Assembly (NCBI GenBank): GCA_009840625.1
Contig: VXNJ01000010.1
Location: 124,001-188,000 of the forward strand
Direction: 5' to 3'
Length of the DNA stretch: 64,000 bases
Source: Chloroflexota bacterium
GTDB taxonomy: Bacteria; Chloroflexota; UBA11872; VXNJ01
The position numbers were made by a program, and so were the translations under genes. Within the stretch, counting starts at the first letter, position 1. Every line of letters begins with the position of its first letter. Below, piece after piece: positions 58,092 to 64,000 of this stretch. A model generated the notes under the pieces. The model made no database searches and had not been told where the DNA came from. It saw only the letters and a list, made by a program, of their open reading frames with translations.

Positions 58092-59021
58092 GTGAATTAC
58101 CGCCGCCTGGGCAAGACCGGCTGGGAAGTGTCGGCAGTCAGTTTCGGCACCTGGGCGCTTGGCAACCAGTGGGGCGAGTTGTCCGACGCGACTGCAACCG
58201 GCACCGTCCGCGCGGCGCTCGACGCCGGGATCAACCTATTTGACACCGCCGACAATTACGGCCCGCTGCTGGGCGAAGAGCGGCTTGGCAAGGCCCTAGG
58301 TGCCGATCGCCAGAGGGTTTTCATTGCCTCGAAAGTGGGGCACCTGCTATACCGCCAGGGCCATCCCCAGCGCTACACCCACCCGCTGCACATCGTAAAC
58401 GCCTGCCACGCCAGCCTGCACCGACTGGGCACCGACTACATTGATCTTTTCCAGTGCCACGACGAGGATCCTCCAGACCCGGCGATCTACCTCGAGGGAT
58501 TTAGGATCCTGCGCGAACAGGGCAAGATCCGTCACTTCGGAGTCTCCTCGGGCAATGCTGACGTGATTGCCAAATTCGACGCCGATGGCGAATGCGCGAT
58601 CGCCCAGATCGACTACTCGATCGTGCGCCGCGGGGCCGAGCGGGCGGCGCTGCCTTTGTGCCAGGAGCGGGATATCGGCACCCTGATCCGGGGCTCGTTG
58701 GGCCAGGGGGTCCTGACCGGCAAATACGACGCCCGGTCCAAGTTCGCAGATTTCGTCCGCGCTGGCTGGAATGGTGGCCAGCGGCGCGAACTGTACCTGA
58801 AAGAGCTGGCAGTCGCCGACGCGGTCGGCGATTTGGACGAATCGGGCCGTAGCATCGTCGATAAGGCGGTCGGGTTCGTGCTTGCGCATGCCGCAGTCAC
58901 CTGCGCCATTACCGGCGCTAAATCGCCCGACCAGATCAGGGCCAACGCGGCGGCGGCAAGCACCCCGCTGGACGGGGATGAATTGGCAAAGATCCGCGCC
59001 GCCAGCGCGGCCATGGCCTAG
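58092..59021 (+). CDS. Aldo/keto reductase, copy 2
   Basis: 309 residues from GTG 58092. Same domain order as copy 1: NYRRLGKTGWEVSAVSFGTW, INLFDTADNYGPLLGEERLG, FIASKVGHLLYRQGHPQRYT, IDLFQCHDEDPPDP, and VLTGKYDARSKFADFVR. The Asp-Tyr-Lys-His tetrad is kept. Copy 2 differs at many surface positions outside the shared 151-bp tract, so it may have a different substrate preference. Confidence 0.92.
   Translation: MNYRRLGKTGWEVSAVSFGTWALGNQWGELSDATATGTVRAALDAGINLFDTADNYGPLLGEERLGKALGADRQRVFIASKVGHLLYRQGHPQRYTHPLHIVNACHASLHRLGTDYIDLFQCHDEDPPDPAIYLEGFRILREQGKIRHFGVSSGNADVIAKFDADGECAIAQIDYSIVRRGAERAALPLCQERDIGTLIRGSLGQGVLTGKYDARSKFADFVRAGWNGGQRRELYLKELAVADAVGDLDESGRSIVDKAVGFVLAHAAVTCAITGAKSPDQIRANAAAASTPLDGDELAKIRAASAAMA
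58504..58654 (+). repeat. 151-bp tract identical to 57467-57617
   Basis: Second member of the identical pair, in aldo/keto reductase copy 2. See the first member for the comparison. Confidence 0.9.
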
Positions 59022-59165
59022 ATGTACGCCGCCGTCTACTTCCGACCCGCCCGGCGATCGCAATCTCGCCGAATCCGGTAACGCGGCAATGGGCGGCAAC
59101 CGACCCGCCTCGGGCCTTATTGCGACGGCGCGACCGCGCAACTGCGGTCCGGCTTTTGCTTCCCC
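59022..59165. other. 144-bp convergent spacer
   Basis: Between the second aldo/keto reductase and the end of the convergent membrane protein gene. I see no gene, RNA or clear terminator. Confidence 0.4.
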
Positions 59166-59975
59166 CTAGGCCATCAGCGCGAGGGCTGATCCCGACAGTG
59201 CGGCGATGGCGGCGCCGACCAAAGCGATGCGGAGGCCGTGACGCTTCTGGGTCCGTTCGGCGAACGGCCAGAATACCGCTCGGAAGGCACGTGTCAGCCG
59301 TGCCAGGGCCAGTCCGATACCCAGCCACCAGATCCCGTTAAACAACACGGCCAGCAGGGCCGCCGCCAGCCAGCCCGGCAGGTCGATCCACTCCGAAACG
59401 ACTCCGCGGATGCCGTAAAGATCGGGCGGCAGGCTGGGGTCCGCCGCCATGCCCACGGTGACCGCGAGCGGGAATATCACGGCGATGATCGCGATGACCA
59501 GATAGATGAACACCAGCGGCGGGTAGAAGAACCACTTGCGGGCGCCGGCGGGTTCGCCGCGTTCCTCGAGCAGCCGCAATCCGGCCCGGGCGACCAGGAA
59601 GCTGGCGAATATGAGCAGCGGGGCAACCGGTGCCAGTATCCAGCTTGCTACGAACAGGCCGAGCGAGAGATAGGCAAGCCGCCAGTCTTCGGGCCCGGTA
59701 CTGACGCGGAGCAGCAGTTTCCGCCAGGCCGGCAGGTCGTCCTCCGGGACCCAGTCGTTGGGGCTGCCGAGCCGGTCAAGGACGCCGTGCAGGCGCTCGG
59801 CCGTGACCGGTTCGGGCTCGCCTGCCAGCTCGGCCTCGATGTGCCCCTTGATTTCGAGCTCCACCTCGTCGGCGTCGACGGATGGGTGCGGCCGCAGCGC
59901 GTGCCTGACGCGCCGCAGGTAACGTTTCAGATCGCTGCGCGCGGTTTCGGTGAACGTAGGTTGCGCCGCCATCAT
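59166..59975 (-). CDS. HAAS-type multi-pass membrane protein, PadR partner
   Basis: 269 residues. The first 80 (RSDLKRYLRRVRHALRPHPS, ADEVELEIKGHIEAELAG, LDRLGSPNDWV) form the HAAS-type helical domain that in many bacteria is encoded just after a PadR regulator. Five to six membrane segments follow (about 105-135, 138-155, 170-195, 215-240, 248-269). The start overlaps the PadR stop by 4 nt. It probably answers envelope stress or regulates PadR; the exact role is unknown. Confidence 0.85.
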   Translation of the reverse strand: MMAAQPTFTETARSDLKRYLRRVRHALRPHPSVDADEVELEIKGHIEAELAGEPEPVTAERLHGVLDRLGSPNDWVPEDDLPAWRKLLLRVSTGPEDWRLAYLSLGLFVASWILAPVAPLLIFASFLVARAGLRLLEERGEPAGARKWFFYPPLVFIYLVIAIIAVIFPLAVTVGMAADPSLPPDLYGIRGVVSEWIDLPGWLAAALLAVLFNGIWWLGIGLALARLTRAFRAVFWPFAERTQKRHGLRIALVGAAIAALSGSALALMA

Positions 59976-60313
59976 TCCGGACCCTCCGTGTTGAGCGCGT
60001 CCATTCCCTTTTTGAGGACTACCCAGTAACGGTTCATCTCCTGGCGCAATCGCTTGCCGCGCGGCGTCAACTCGTAATACTTGCGGGCCGGTCCTTCCGG
60101 CGATTCCCGGAGCGTGGTGCTCACCAATCCTTCGCGCCGCAGACGGCTGAGGATGGGGTAAACGGTCCCCTCACGGATCACAAGAGCCTCGACGCCGCGC
60201 AGGCGTTTGACGATCTCGTATCCGTAAACCGGTTCTTGGCCCACGATGTTGAGCATGCACAGCTCCAGGGCGCCTTTTCTTAACTGGGTCGTCCAGTTGT
60301 CCGTAAAGTCCAT
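59972..60313 (-). CDS. PadR-family transcriptional regulator
   Basis: 113 residues from ATG 60313 (frame open to 60337). Winged helix: LRKGALELCMLNIVGQEPVY, GYEIVKRLRGVEALVIREGT and VYPILSRLRREGLVSTTLRE, then the dimerisation helix (LTPRGKRLRQEMNRYWVVLK). PadR proteins repress their own operon and dissociate on binding a ligand. The partner membrane gene overlaps its stop by 4 nt. The -10-like TATAGT only 6 nt from the ATG suggests that the transcript is leaderless. Confidence 0.92.
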   Translation of the reverse strand: MDFTDNWTTQLRKGALELCMLNIVGQEPVYGYEIVKRLRGVEALVIREGTVYPILSRLRREGLVSTTLRESPEGPARKYYELTPRGKRLRQEMNRYWVVLKKGMDALNTEGPE

Positions 60314-60314
60314 G

Positions 60315-60361
60315 ATCCCACTATACGGTATTACCAAGTAGCTGTCTGAAACAAGTAGCTG
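60315..60361 (-). promoter_or_regulatory. Putative padR promoter and operator
   Basis: On the minus strand TATAGT lies 6 nt before the padR ATG, with CAGACA 17 nt further upstream. The spacer contains the dyad GGTA-A-TACC overlapping the -10. On the plus strand CAAGTAGCTG occurs twice (60335-60344 and 60352-60361), 17 bp apart, a possible operator pair. Autorepression by PadR here is plausible, not shown. Confidence 0.45.
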
Positions 60362-60646
60362 ACCGCGGACATACTTTCACCCAACGCCGGGATCGCGTGC
60401 CGCGTTTACCGCCGCCGCTCTTGAATCGGGCCGAGACCGGATTGGACGCCGGCCCCGAACCGCCATCCCGATGGAGACGGGAACGATCAGCGGGTGGAGG
60501 TGTTGGCCAGCAGGGTGGGCCATTTGCCGATTCCAGTCCCTCCGGGCCAGCCGCCGGCCTATTGGATTTGTCACCGGCCGGTGCGGCAACGCCCTAACCG
60601 TTCGCGCTGGCGCCCTGCTGACTGCGGGTTGCGGGGCGCGCAGGGG
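60362..60646. other. Spacer between padR and the deoxyribosyltransferase-like genes
   Basis: Roughly 285 bp without a supportable gene. Short frames on the plus strand (for example from 60397) lack ribosome-binding sites and domain patterns. I see nothing else in it. Confidence 0.4.
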
Positions 60647-61330
60647 TCAACCCAACAGGCCCTTGTCGATCTTGCGCGCAACGATTTGCGCGATGACATC
60701 GTCCAAACGTTGATCGCTCGCCAGCAACCGGGCCAGGCCCCCGCCGGCGAACTGCACCGCCCAGCGGTAAACGCCGGCCGCAGATTCGCGCCCTCTCTCC
60801 AATACCGGTTCATCCCCGCGAACCTCGTCGAGCATCTCTATGACTGCGTTGGCGATCCGCCGGTGGTAACGGGCCGAAACCGTCGCCGCGTCGCCGCCTT
60901 CGCCAAGCGATTGCTGATACCAGCTCATCCCGTCCAAGTGCCTTACGCGAGTGCGGGGGTAAAACGAGACCATCAGGTTCCAGGGGTCCATGTCCGGCCG
61001 CTGGTCGCCGCCGTGCCGGAAATCGGTCCGCAGGATAACCGCCGGGATGTCCAGCATCTTGGCGTACATGTACTCGACTACCGCGCCCGAACCCAGCTCC
61101 GACCCGTCGAAATTAAAGAGCGCCAGGTCGCACTCCATTACCGCTTTCAGGTCCTGGTCGCGGATTCCCATCGGGCCGATGCCGCGCTGCTCAAGGTCCT
61201 GGGGCAGGATGCACTGGTAGCGGCCCGCGGACTGCTCGTCGATGTGGGATCCGAGCAGGGCGTTGCCGGCCAGGTCCTTGTGATCGAAAAGGTGGCCGGC
61301 GAAATAGATTGTGAAGGGCGTTAGCTTCAT
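60647..61330 (-). CDS. Nucleoside 2-deoxyribosyltransferase-like protein, copy 2
   Basis: 227 residues from ATG 61330. The frame is open for over 100 further codons, but the neighbour's end lies there. IYFAGHLFDHKDLAGNALLG begins the fold (the family's AGP is AGH here), CDLALFNFDGSELGSGAVVE carries the acidic sites with the possible nucleophile Glu in VVEYMYAKML, and YQCILPQDLEQRGIGPMG is shared with the neighbour. Relatives move deoxyribose between bases or hydrolyse nucleosides. The extra C-terminal helices (about 160-227) are unlike classic 150-residue enzymes. Activity unproven. Confidence 0.8.
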   Translation of the reverse strand: MKLTPFTIYFAGHLFDHKDLAGNALLGSHIDEQSAGRYQCILPQDLEQRGIGPMGIRDQDLKAVMECDLALFNFDGSELGSGAVVEYMYAKMLDIPAVILRTDFRHGGDQRPDMDPWNLMVSFYPRTRVRHLDGMSWYQQSLGEGGDAATVSARYHRRIANAVIEMLDEVRGDEPVLERGRESAAGVYRWAVQFAGGGLARLLASDQRLDDVIAQIVARKIDKGLLG

Positions 61331-61421
61331 CGGATCAGTTCCAGATTCAATATTCCGAGCTGCCTGCAAGTTGGAACAAATTCGGCTGCGGGCACGAGCG
61401 TCGGGCTCCGGGTGGGCGCAC

Positions 61422-62108
61422 TCAATGCAGCAGCCCCCGGGCGGACTTTCGCGAGACGATGCCTTGGACGGCCGCGTCGAGGGATCCGTCTCCGGAAACT
61501 GCGGCAGGCAGGCCGCCGCCGGCGAGGAGCACCGCCCAGCGGTAGGCGCATTCGGCGCCCGCAGGTCCGCCCTCCATGACCGGGGTGTCGCCGCGAACCT
61601 CGTCGAGCAGCTTGACCACCTCGCCAGCGATTCGCCGATGGTAGCGGGCCGCGACCGCCGCGGCGTCCCCGCCTTCGCCAAGCGATTGCTGGTACCAACT
61701 CATCCCGTTCAGGTGCCTGATCCGGGTGCGCGGAAAAAACGAGACCATCAGGTTCCAGGGGTCCATGTCCGGCCGCTGGTCGCCGCCATGCCGGAAATCG
61801 GTCCGCAGGATCACCGCCGGGATGTCCAGCATCTTGGCGTAAACGTATTCGACCACCGTCCCAGAATCGAGCTCCGAACCGTCGAAATTAAAGAGCGCCA
61901 GGTCGCACTCCATGACCGCCTTCAGGTCCTGGTCGCGGATTCCCATCGGGCCGATGCCGCGCTGCTCGAGGTCCTGGGGCAGGATGCACTGGTAGCGGCC
62001 GCCGGACTGCTCGTGAATTTGGGATCCGAGCAGGGCGTTGCCGGCCAGGTCCTTTTGATCGAAAAGGGGGCCGGCGAAATAGACGGTGTACGAAGGGTCG
62101 TCGCTCAT
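61422..62108 (-). CDS. Nucleoside 2-deoxyribosyltransferase-like protein, copy 1
   Basis: 228 residues. Family motifs: YTVYFAGPLFDQKDLAGNA (intact AGPLF), RYQCILPQDLEQRGIGPMGI, ECDLALFNFDGSELDSGTVV with EYVYAKMLDIPAVILRTDFR behind it. The tandem copy at 60647 is almost identical through residues 30-170 and differs more at the C-terminus, where family enzymes do not extend. Both probably bind a nucleoside or nucleotide in the cytoplasm. The sulfatase gene ends up to 43 nt upstream on the same strand. Confidence 0.82.
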   Translation of the reverse strand: MSDDPSYTVYFAGPLFDQKDLAGNALLGSQIHEQSGGRYQCILPQDLEQRGIGPMGIRDQDLKAVMECDLALFNFDGSELDSGTVVEYVYAKMLDIPAVILRTDFRHGGDQRPDMDPWNLMVSFFPRTRIRHLNGMSWYQQSLGEGGDAAAVAARYHRRIAGEVVKLLDEVRGDTPVMEGGPAGAECAYRWAVLLAGGGLPAAVSGDGSLDAAVQGIVSRKSARGLLH

Positions 62109-62151
62109 TGCTTCGCGGTCGGATCCCAGCCCGGCGGGCGCCGGGTCGGGG

Positions 62152-63576
62152 TCAGGGGTTTCCCGGCTTCCAGTATCCCGCCGGGGTGTGGCCCTGGCCG
62201 GCGTCGATCAAACGGCGCTTTTGTTGCGAGCGGAGGACCCGGGCGCAGATCCGGTCGGGATCGTAGTCGCGCATGGCCCGGGCGCGCAGTTCGGCGAGCG
62301 CTGCGGCGAATTCGGGGTTGCGGACCTGGTCTACAAGCTCGCGGGGGTCGCTGGCCAAGTCAAACAATTCCTCGGAATCGTTGCCGTGGCCGTGATAGTA
62401 GTTGTATTTGAGCTCGCCGACGCGCACCATCCGGCAGGGGCCCTTGGCGGCGACCGCGGTGTAGTCGGCGATCACTTCGCCGGCCGTCTCCGGGGCTCCG
62501 TCGGCCAACGGCAGCAGGCTCTCGCCCGCCCAGAAGTCGGGCGAATCGGCGCCGGCCGCGTCAAGGATCGTGCGCGTCAAATCGACCAGCGAAACCGGCT
62601 GCTTTATGCGTAGCCCGGATCGAGCCCTGCCCGGCCAGCGGATATGCAGGGGAACCCGAACCGAATCCTCGAAAAACGTTTGCTTGGTCCACATGCCGTG
62701 CTCGCCGGCGCTGTCGCCGTGGTCGGACGTGTAGACGACCAGAGTCTCGTCGAGTTGTCCGGATTCCTCGAGGGCGTCAAGCACCTGCCCGAGACGGAAG
62801 TCGCAGTAATCGATCAGTCCGTAGTAGGCGGCCCGCGAGCGAGCGGTCAGATCCGGGTCGACGCCGATGTAGGAGAACCACTCGGCCATGCGCCGGTTAT
62901 GGGGGTGCATGCTTTCAAAATGCGCCGGAATTTCCGGCTGGTCGGCGTGCTCGGGGTAGTACTTGTTCCAGTAGGGGCGGCGCACCACGAACGGGAAATG
63001 CGGGGTTATGAATCCGACCAGCATGGCCCAGGGGTGATCGCTGTCGGCCCGGCCCCGAATGTACCCGCTGGCCCGGGCGGCGGCGGCCTCGTCGTAGGCC
63101 GAGAAATCGTCTTCGCCGGGACCGGCCACGGTGAAGAGGTTCTTGCCGAACGCGGCGTTTTCGGGGCGCCACTCCGACCAGTTGGCGGTCAGCCGCAGAT
63201 CCCAGTCGCCGTGGCAATCCGAGAGGATGCGGCGCTTGAATCCGTGCGATTGATCGGGGCCCTGAAAGTGCATCTTGCCGCACAGAACGGTCTCGTAGCC
63301 CGCGGCATTTAGCAAATGCGCCCAGGTGGCCTCATCGCTGCTCAGGGAGGCGGCGTTATCCCACACCCCGACGCTCGGCAACAGCTGGCCGGCCATGAAC
63401 GAAGCCCTGGACGGTGCGCATACGGGGGAATTGCAGTAGGCATTCTCGAAGGTGACTCCCTCGTCGGCCAGGCGTTGCATGTTCGGCGTATCGATGAACG
63501 GATGGCCATAGGCGCCGCTGAAGCGCGGTGAATGCTCATCGCTCATCACGATCAGGATGTTGGGCTGCTTTGGCAT
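62152..63576 (-). CDS. Sulfatase (alkaline phosphatase superfamily)
   Basis: 474 residues from ATG 63576, with AGAGGTGG upstream; GTG 63582 is less likely. NILIVMSDEHSPRFSGAYG with the metal Asp, NSPVCAPSRASFMAGQLLPS with the C-x-P-x-R formylglycine site, GKMHFQG, VGFITPHFPF and YTSDHGDSAGEHGMWTK (Asp-His) are the expected motifs. The length and order resemble choline-sulfatase-like enzymes; the C-terminal RRLIDAGQGHTPAGYW segment also fits. No signal peptide is visible, so it may act in the cytoplasm. Needs a formylglycine-generating enzyme, not in this window. Confidence 0.93.
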   Translation of the reverse strand: MPKQPNILIVMSDEHSPRFSGAYGHPFIDTPNMQRLADEGVTFENAYCNSPVCAPSRASFMAGQLLPSVGVWDNAASLSSDEATWAHLLNAAGYETVLCGKMHFQGPDQSHGFKRRILSDCHGDWDLRLTANWSEWRPENAAFGKNLFTVAGPGEDDFSAYDEAAAARASGYIRGRADSDHPWAMLVGFITPHFPFVVRRPYWNKYYPEHADQPEIPAHFESMHPHNRRMAEWFSYIGVDPDLTARSRAAYYGLIDYCDFRLGQVLDALEESGQLDETLVVYTSDHGDSAGEHGMWTKQTFFEDSVRVPLHIRWPGRARSGLRIKQPVSLVDLTRTILDAAGADSPDFWAGESLLPLADGAPETAGEVIADYTAVAAKGPCRMVRVGELKYNYYHGHGNDSEELFDLASDPRELVDQVRNPEFAAALAELRARAMRDYDPDRICARVLRSQQKRRLIDAGQGHTPAGYWKPGNP

Positions 63577-63724
63577 GACCACCTCTTGGCCGAGGAATTG
63601 GTTGGCGGTGGGCGTTGCGACGCGCCGATTCGCATCGGCCGGCGCCCCGTTGACGGGTTACCGGTCCGGTGCACCGAAGGGCAAGGTAGCTAGACGAATG
63701 TCTGAGCCGGACCTCGCCTCCTTA
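63577..63724. other. 148-bp spacer between PPK2 and sulfatase genes
   Basis: Presumably holds the sulfatase leader. I see no gene; a promoter cannot be pointed out with confidence. Confidence 0.35.
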
Positions 63725-64000
63725 CTACCAGACTTCGCCCTTGGCGTAGAGTTTTTTTGCGGCGCCGATTAGTTTGGGGTCGGGCTTGGCCACGCGTTGA
63801 GCCACGTCCGGCTGGTATTCGAAGCTGCGCAGGACGTAGCGCATGCAATTGAGGCGCGCGCGCTTCTTGTCGTCGGACTTGATGACGACCCAAGGCGAGG
63901 CCTTGGTATCGGTGGCTGCAAACATTGCCTTCTTGGCCTCGGTGTACTCATCCCAGAGGGGCAGAGATCGAAGATCGACGTCGCTGACCTTCCACTGCTT
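63725..64000 (-). CDS. ppk2: Polyphosphate kinase 2, 5' part cut by window edge
   Basis: 91 C-terminal residues, open to the right edge in frame. KQWKVSDVDLRSLPLWDEYT, then AMFAATDTKASPWVVIKSDD and KKRARLNCMRYVLRSFEYQP are the conserved C-terminal blocks of PPK2, with the lid region residues Lys-Arg-Arg-Asn. The enzyme transfers phosphate between polyphosphate and nucleotides. The N-terminal Walker motifs are outside the window, so the subclass (GDP/ADP or AMP preference) is not determinable. Confidence 0.92.
   Translation of the reverse strand, partial: KQWKVSDVDLRSLPLWDEYTEAKKAMFAATDTKASPWVVIKSDDKKRARLNCMRYVLRSFEYQPDVAQRVAKPDPKLIGAAKKLYAKGEVW

Noticed and set aside
60397-60597. Plus-strand 66-codon frame in the padR spacer
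   Set aside because: Pro/Arg/Ala-rich composition, no Shine-Dalgarno, no recognisable pattern.
61331-61681. 117-codon N-terminal extension of deoxyribosyltransferase-like copy 2
   Set aside because: It is the shadow of the 3' part of copy 1 in another frame; the fold begins at ATG 61330.

Overview
The window looks like a high-GC, free-living bacterial chromosome segment. I see no phage, plasmid, insertion-sequence or CRISPR signature. The gene set suggests a Chloroflexota genome of the Dehalococcoidia/SAR202 type: a 7Fe ferredoxin, a CaiB/BaiF CoA-transferase, many metallo-beta-lactamase-fold enzymes, a sulfatase, PPK2, LysM proteins with Pro/Thr/Ala-rich linkers, and a small conserved protein at 13130. 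The phylum is an inference from gene content only. Genes are tightly packed on both strands, with many 4-bp or tail-to-tail overlaps and frequent GTG/TTG starts.

Region by region. 1-13 kb: glutamate dehydrogenase (cut by the left edge), glmS, an unusual DUF192-HNH nuclease-lamin-tail lipoprotein, an epimerase, a tsaC/HAD pair, an amino-acid binding lipoprotein, a double MBL enzyme, a lipoprotein coupled to a CoA-transferase, and a ferredoxin with no standard start codon. 13-23.4 kb: five tRNA genes (Val-GAC, Leu-CAA, Trp-CCA, Asn-GTT, Val-CAC) among pyrF, a LysM mini-protein, a methyltransferase, glpD, a Gfo/Idh oxidoreductase, an EEP-family hydrolase, an ankyrin protein, ribB, moeA and an RDD protein. 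23.5-31.6 kb: class A PBP with a degenerate amidohydrolase, an esterase, a small molybdopterin oxidoreductase, a LysM-SH3 envelope protein, and an unknown protein coupled to a dCTP deaminase-like protein. 31.6-37.2 kb: a 394-bp spacer, a divergent dnaA, a tiny membrane protein, folC, and a secreted propeller protein. 37.2-43.4 kb: nuoE-nuoF, a RecB/Cas4-type nuclease, a cyclophilin lipoprotein, an M20 hydrolase, an HTH-MBL fusion, and a two-LysM protein. 43.4-50.4 kb: a compact co-directional run of nucleotidyltransferase, galK, DUF4126, threonine aldolase, epimerase, hom and thrC. 50.4-64 kb: a glycoside-hydrolase-like protein, TlpA, two tandem EamA-type transporters, thrS with a HhH-GPD glycosylase, two tandem aldo/keto reductases sharing a 151-bp identical tract, PadR with its membrane partner, two tandem deoxyribosyltransferase-like genes, a sulfatase, and PPK2 (cut by the right edge).

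How the genes work together. hom and thrC form two steps of threonine synthesis beside a threonine aldolase, and thrS lies nearby. The nucleotidyltransferase and galK point to sugar activation. moeA can supply the cofactor of the molybdopterin oxidoreductase at 27.9 kb. PBP1A, glmS and the LysM/SH3 proteins belong to envelope building.

The most unusual observations are: (i) genes whose conserved N-termini lack ATG/GTG/TTG but have a Shine-Dalgarno before CTG or ATC (ferredoxin, folC, thrC); (ii) a DnaA whose DNA-reading signature is altered, next to a possible origin; (iii) the three-domain secreted nuclease lipoprotein; (iv) three tandem duplications within about 10 kb (transporters, aldo/keto reductases, deoxyribosyltransferase-like proteins), one with a gene-conversion footprint. 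I did not find a clear, complete novel multi-gene system.
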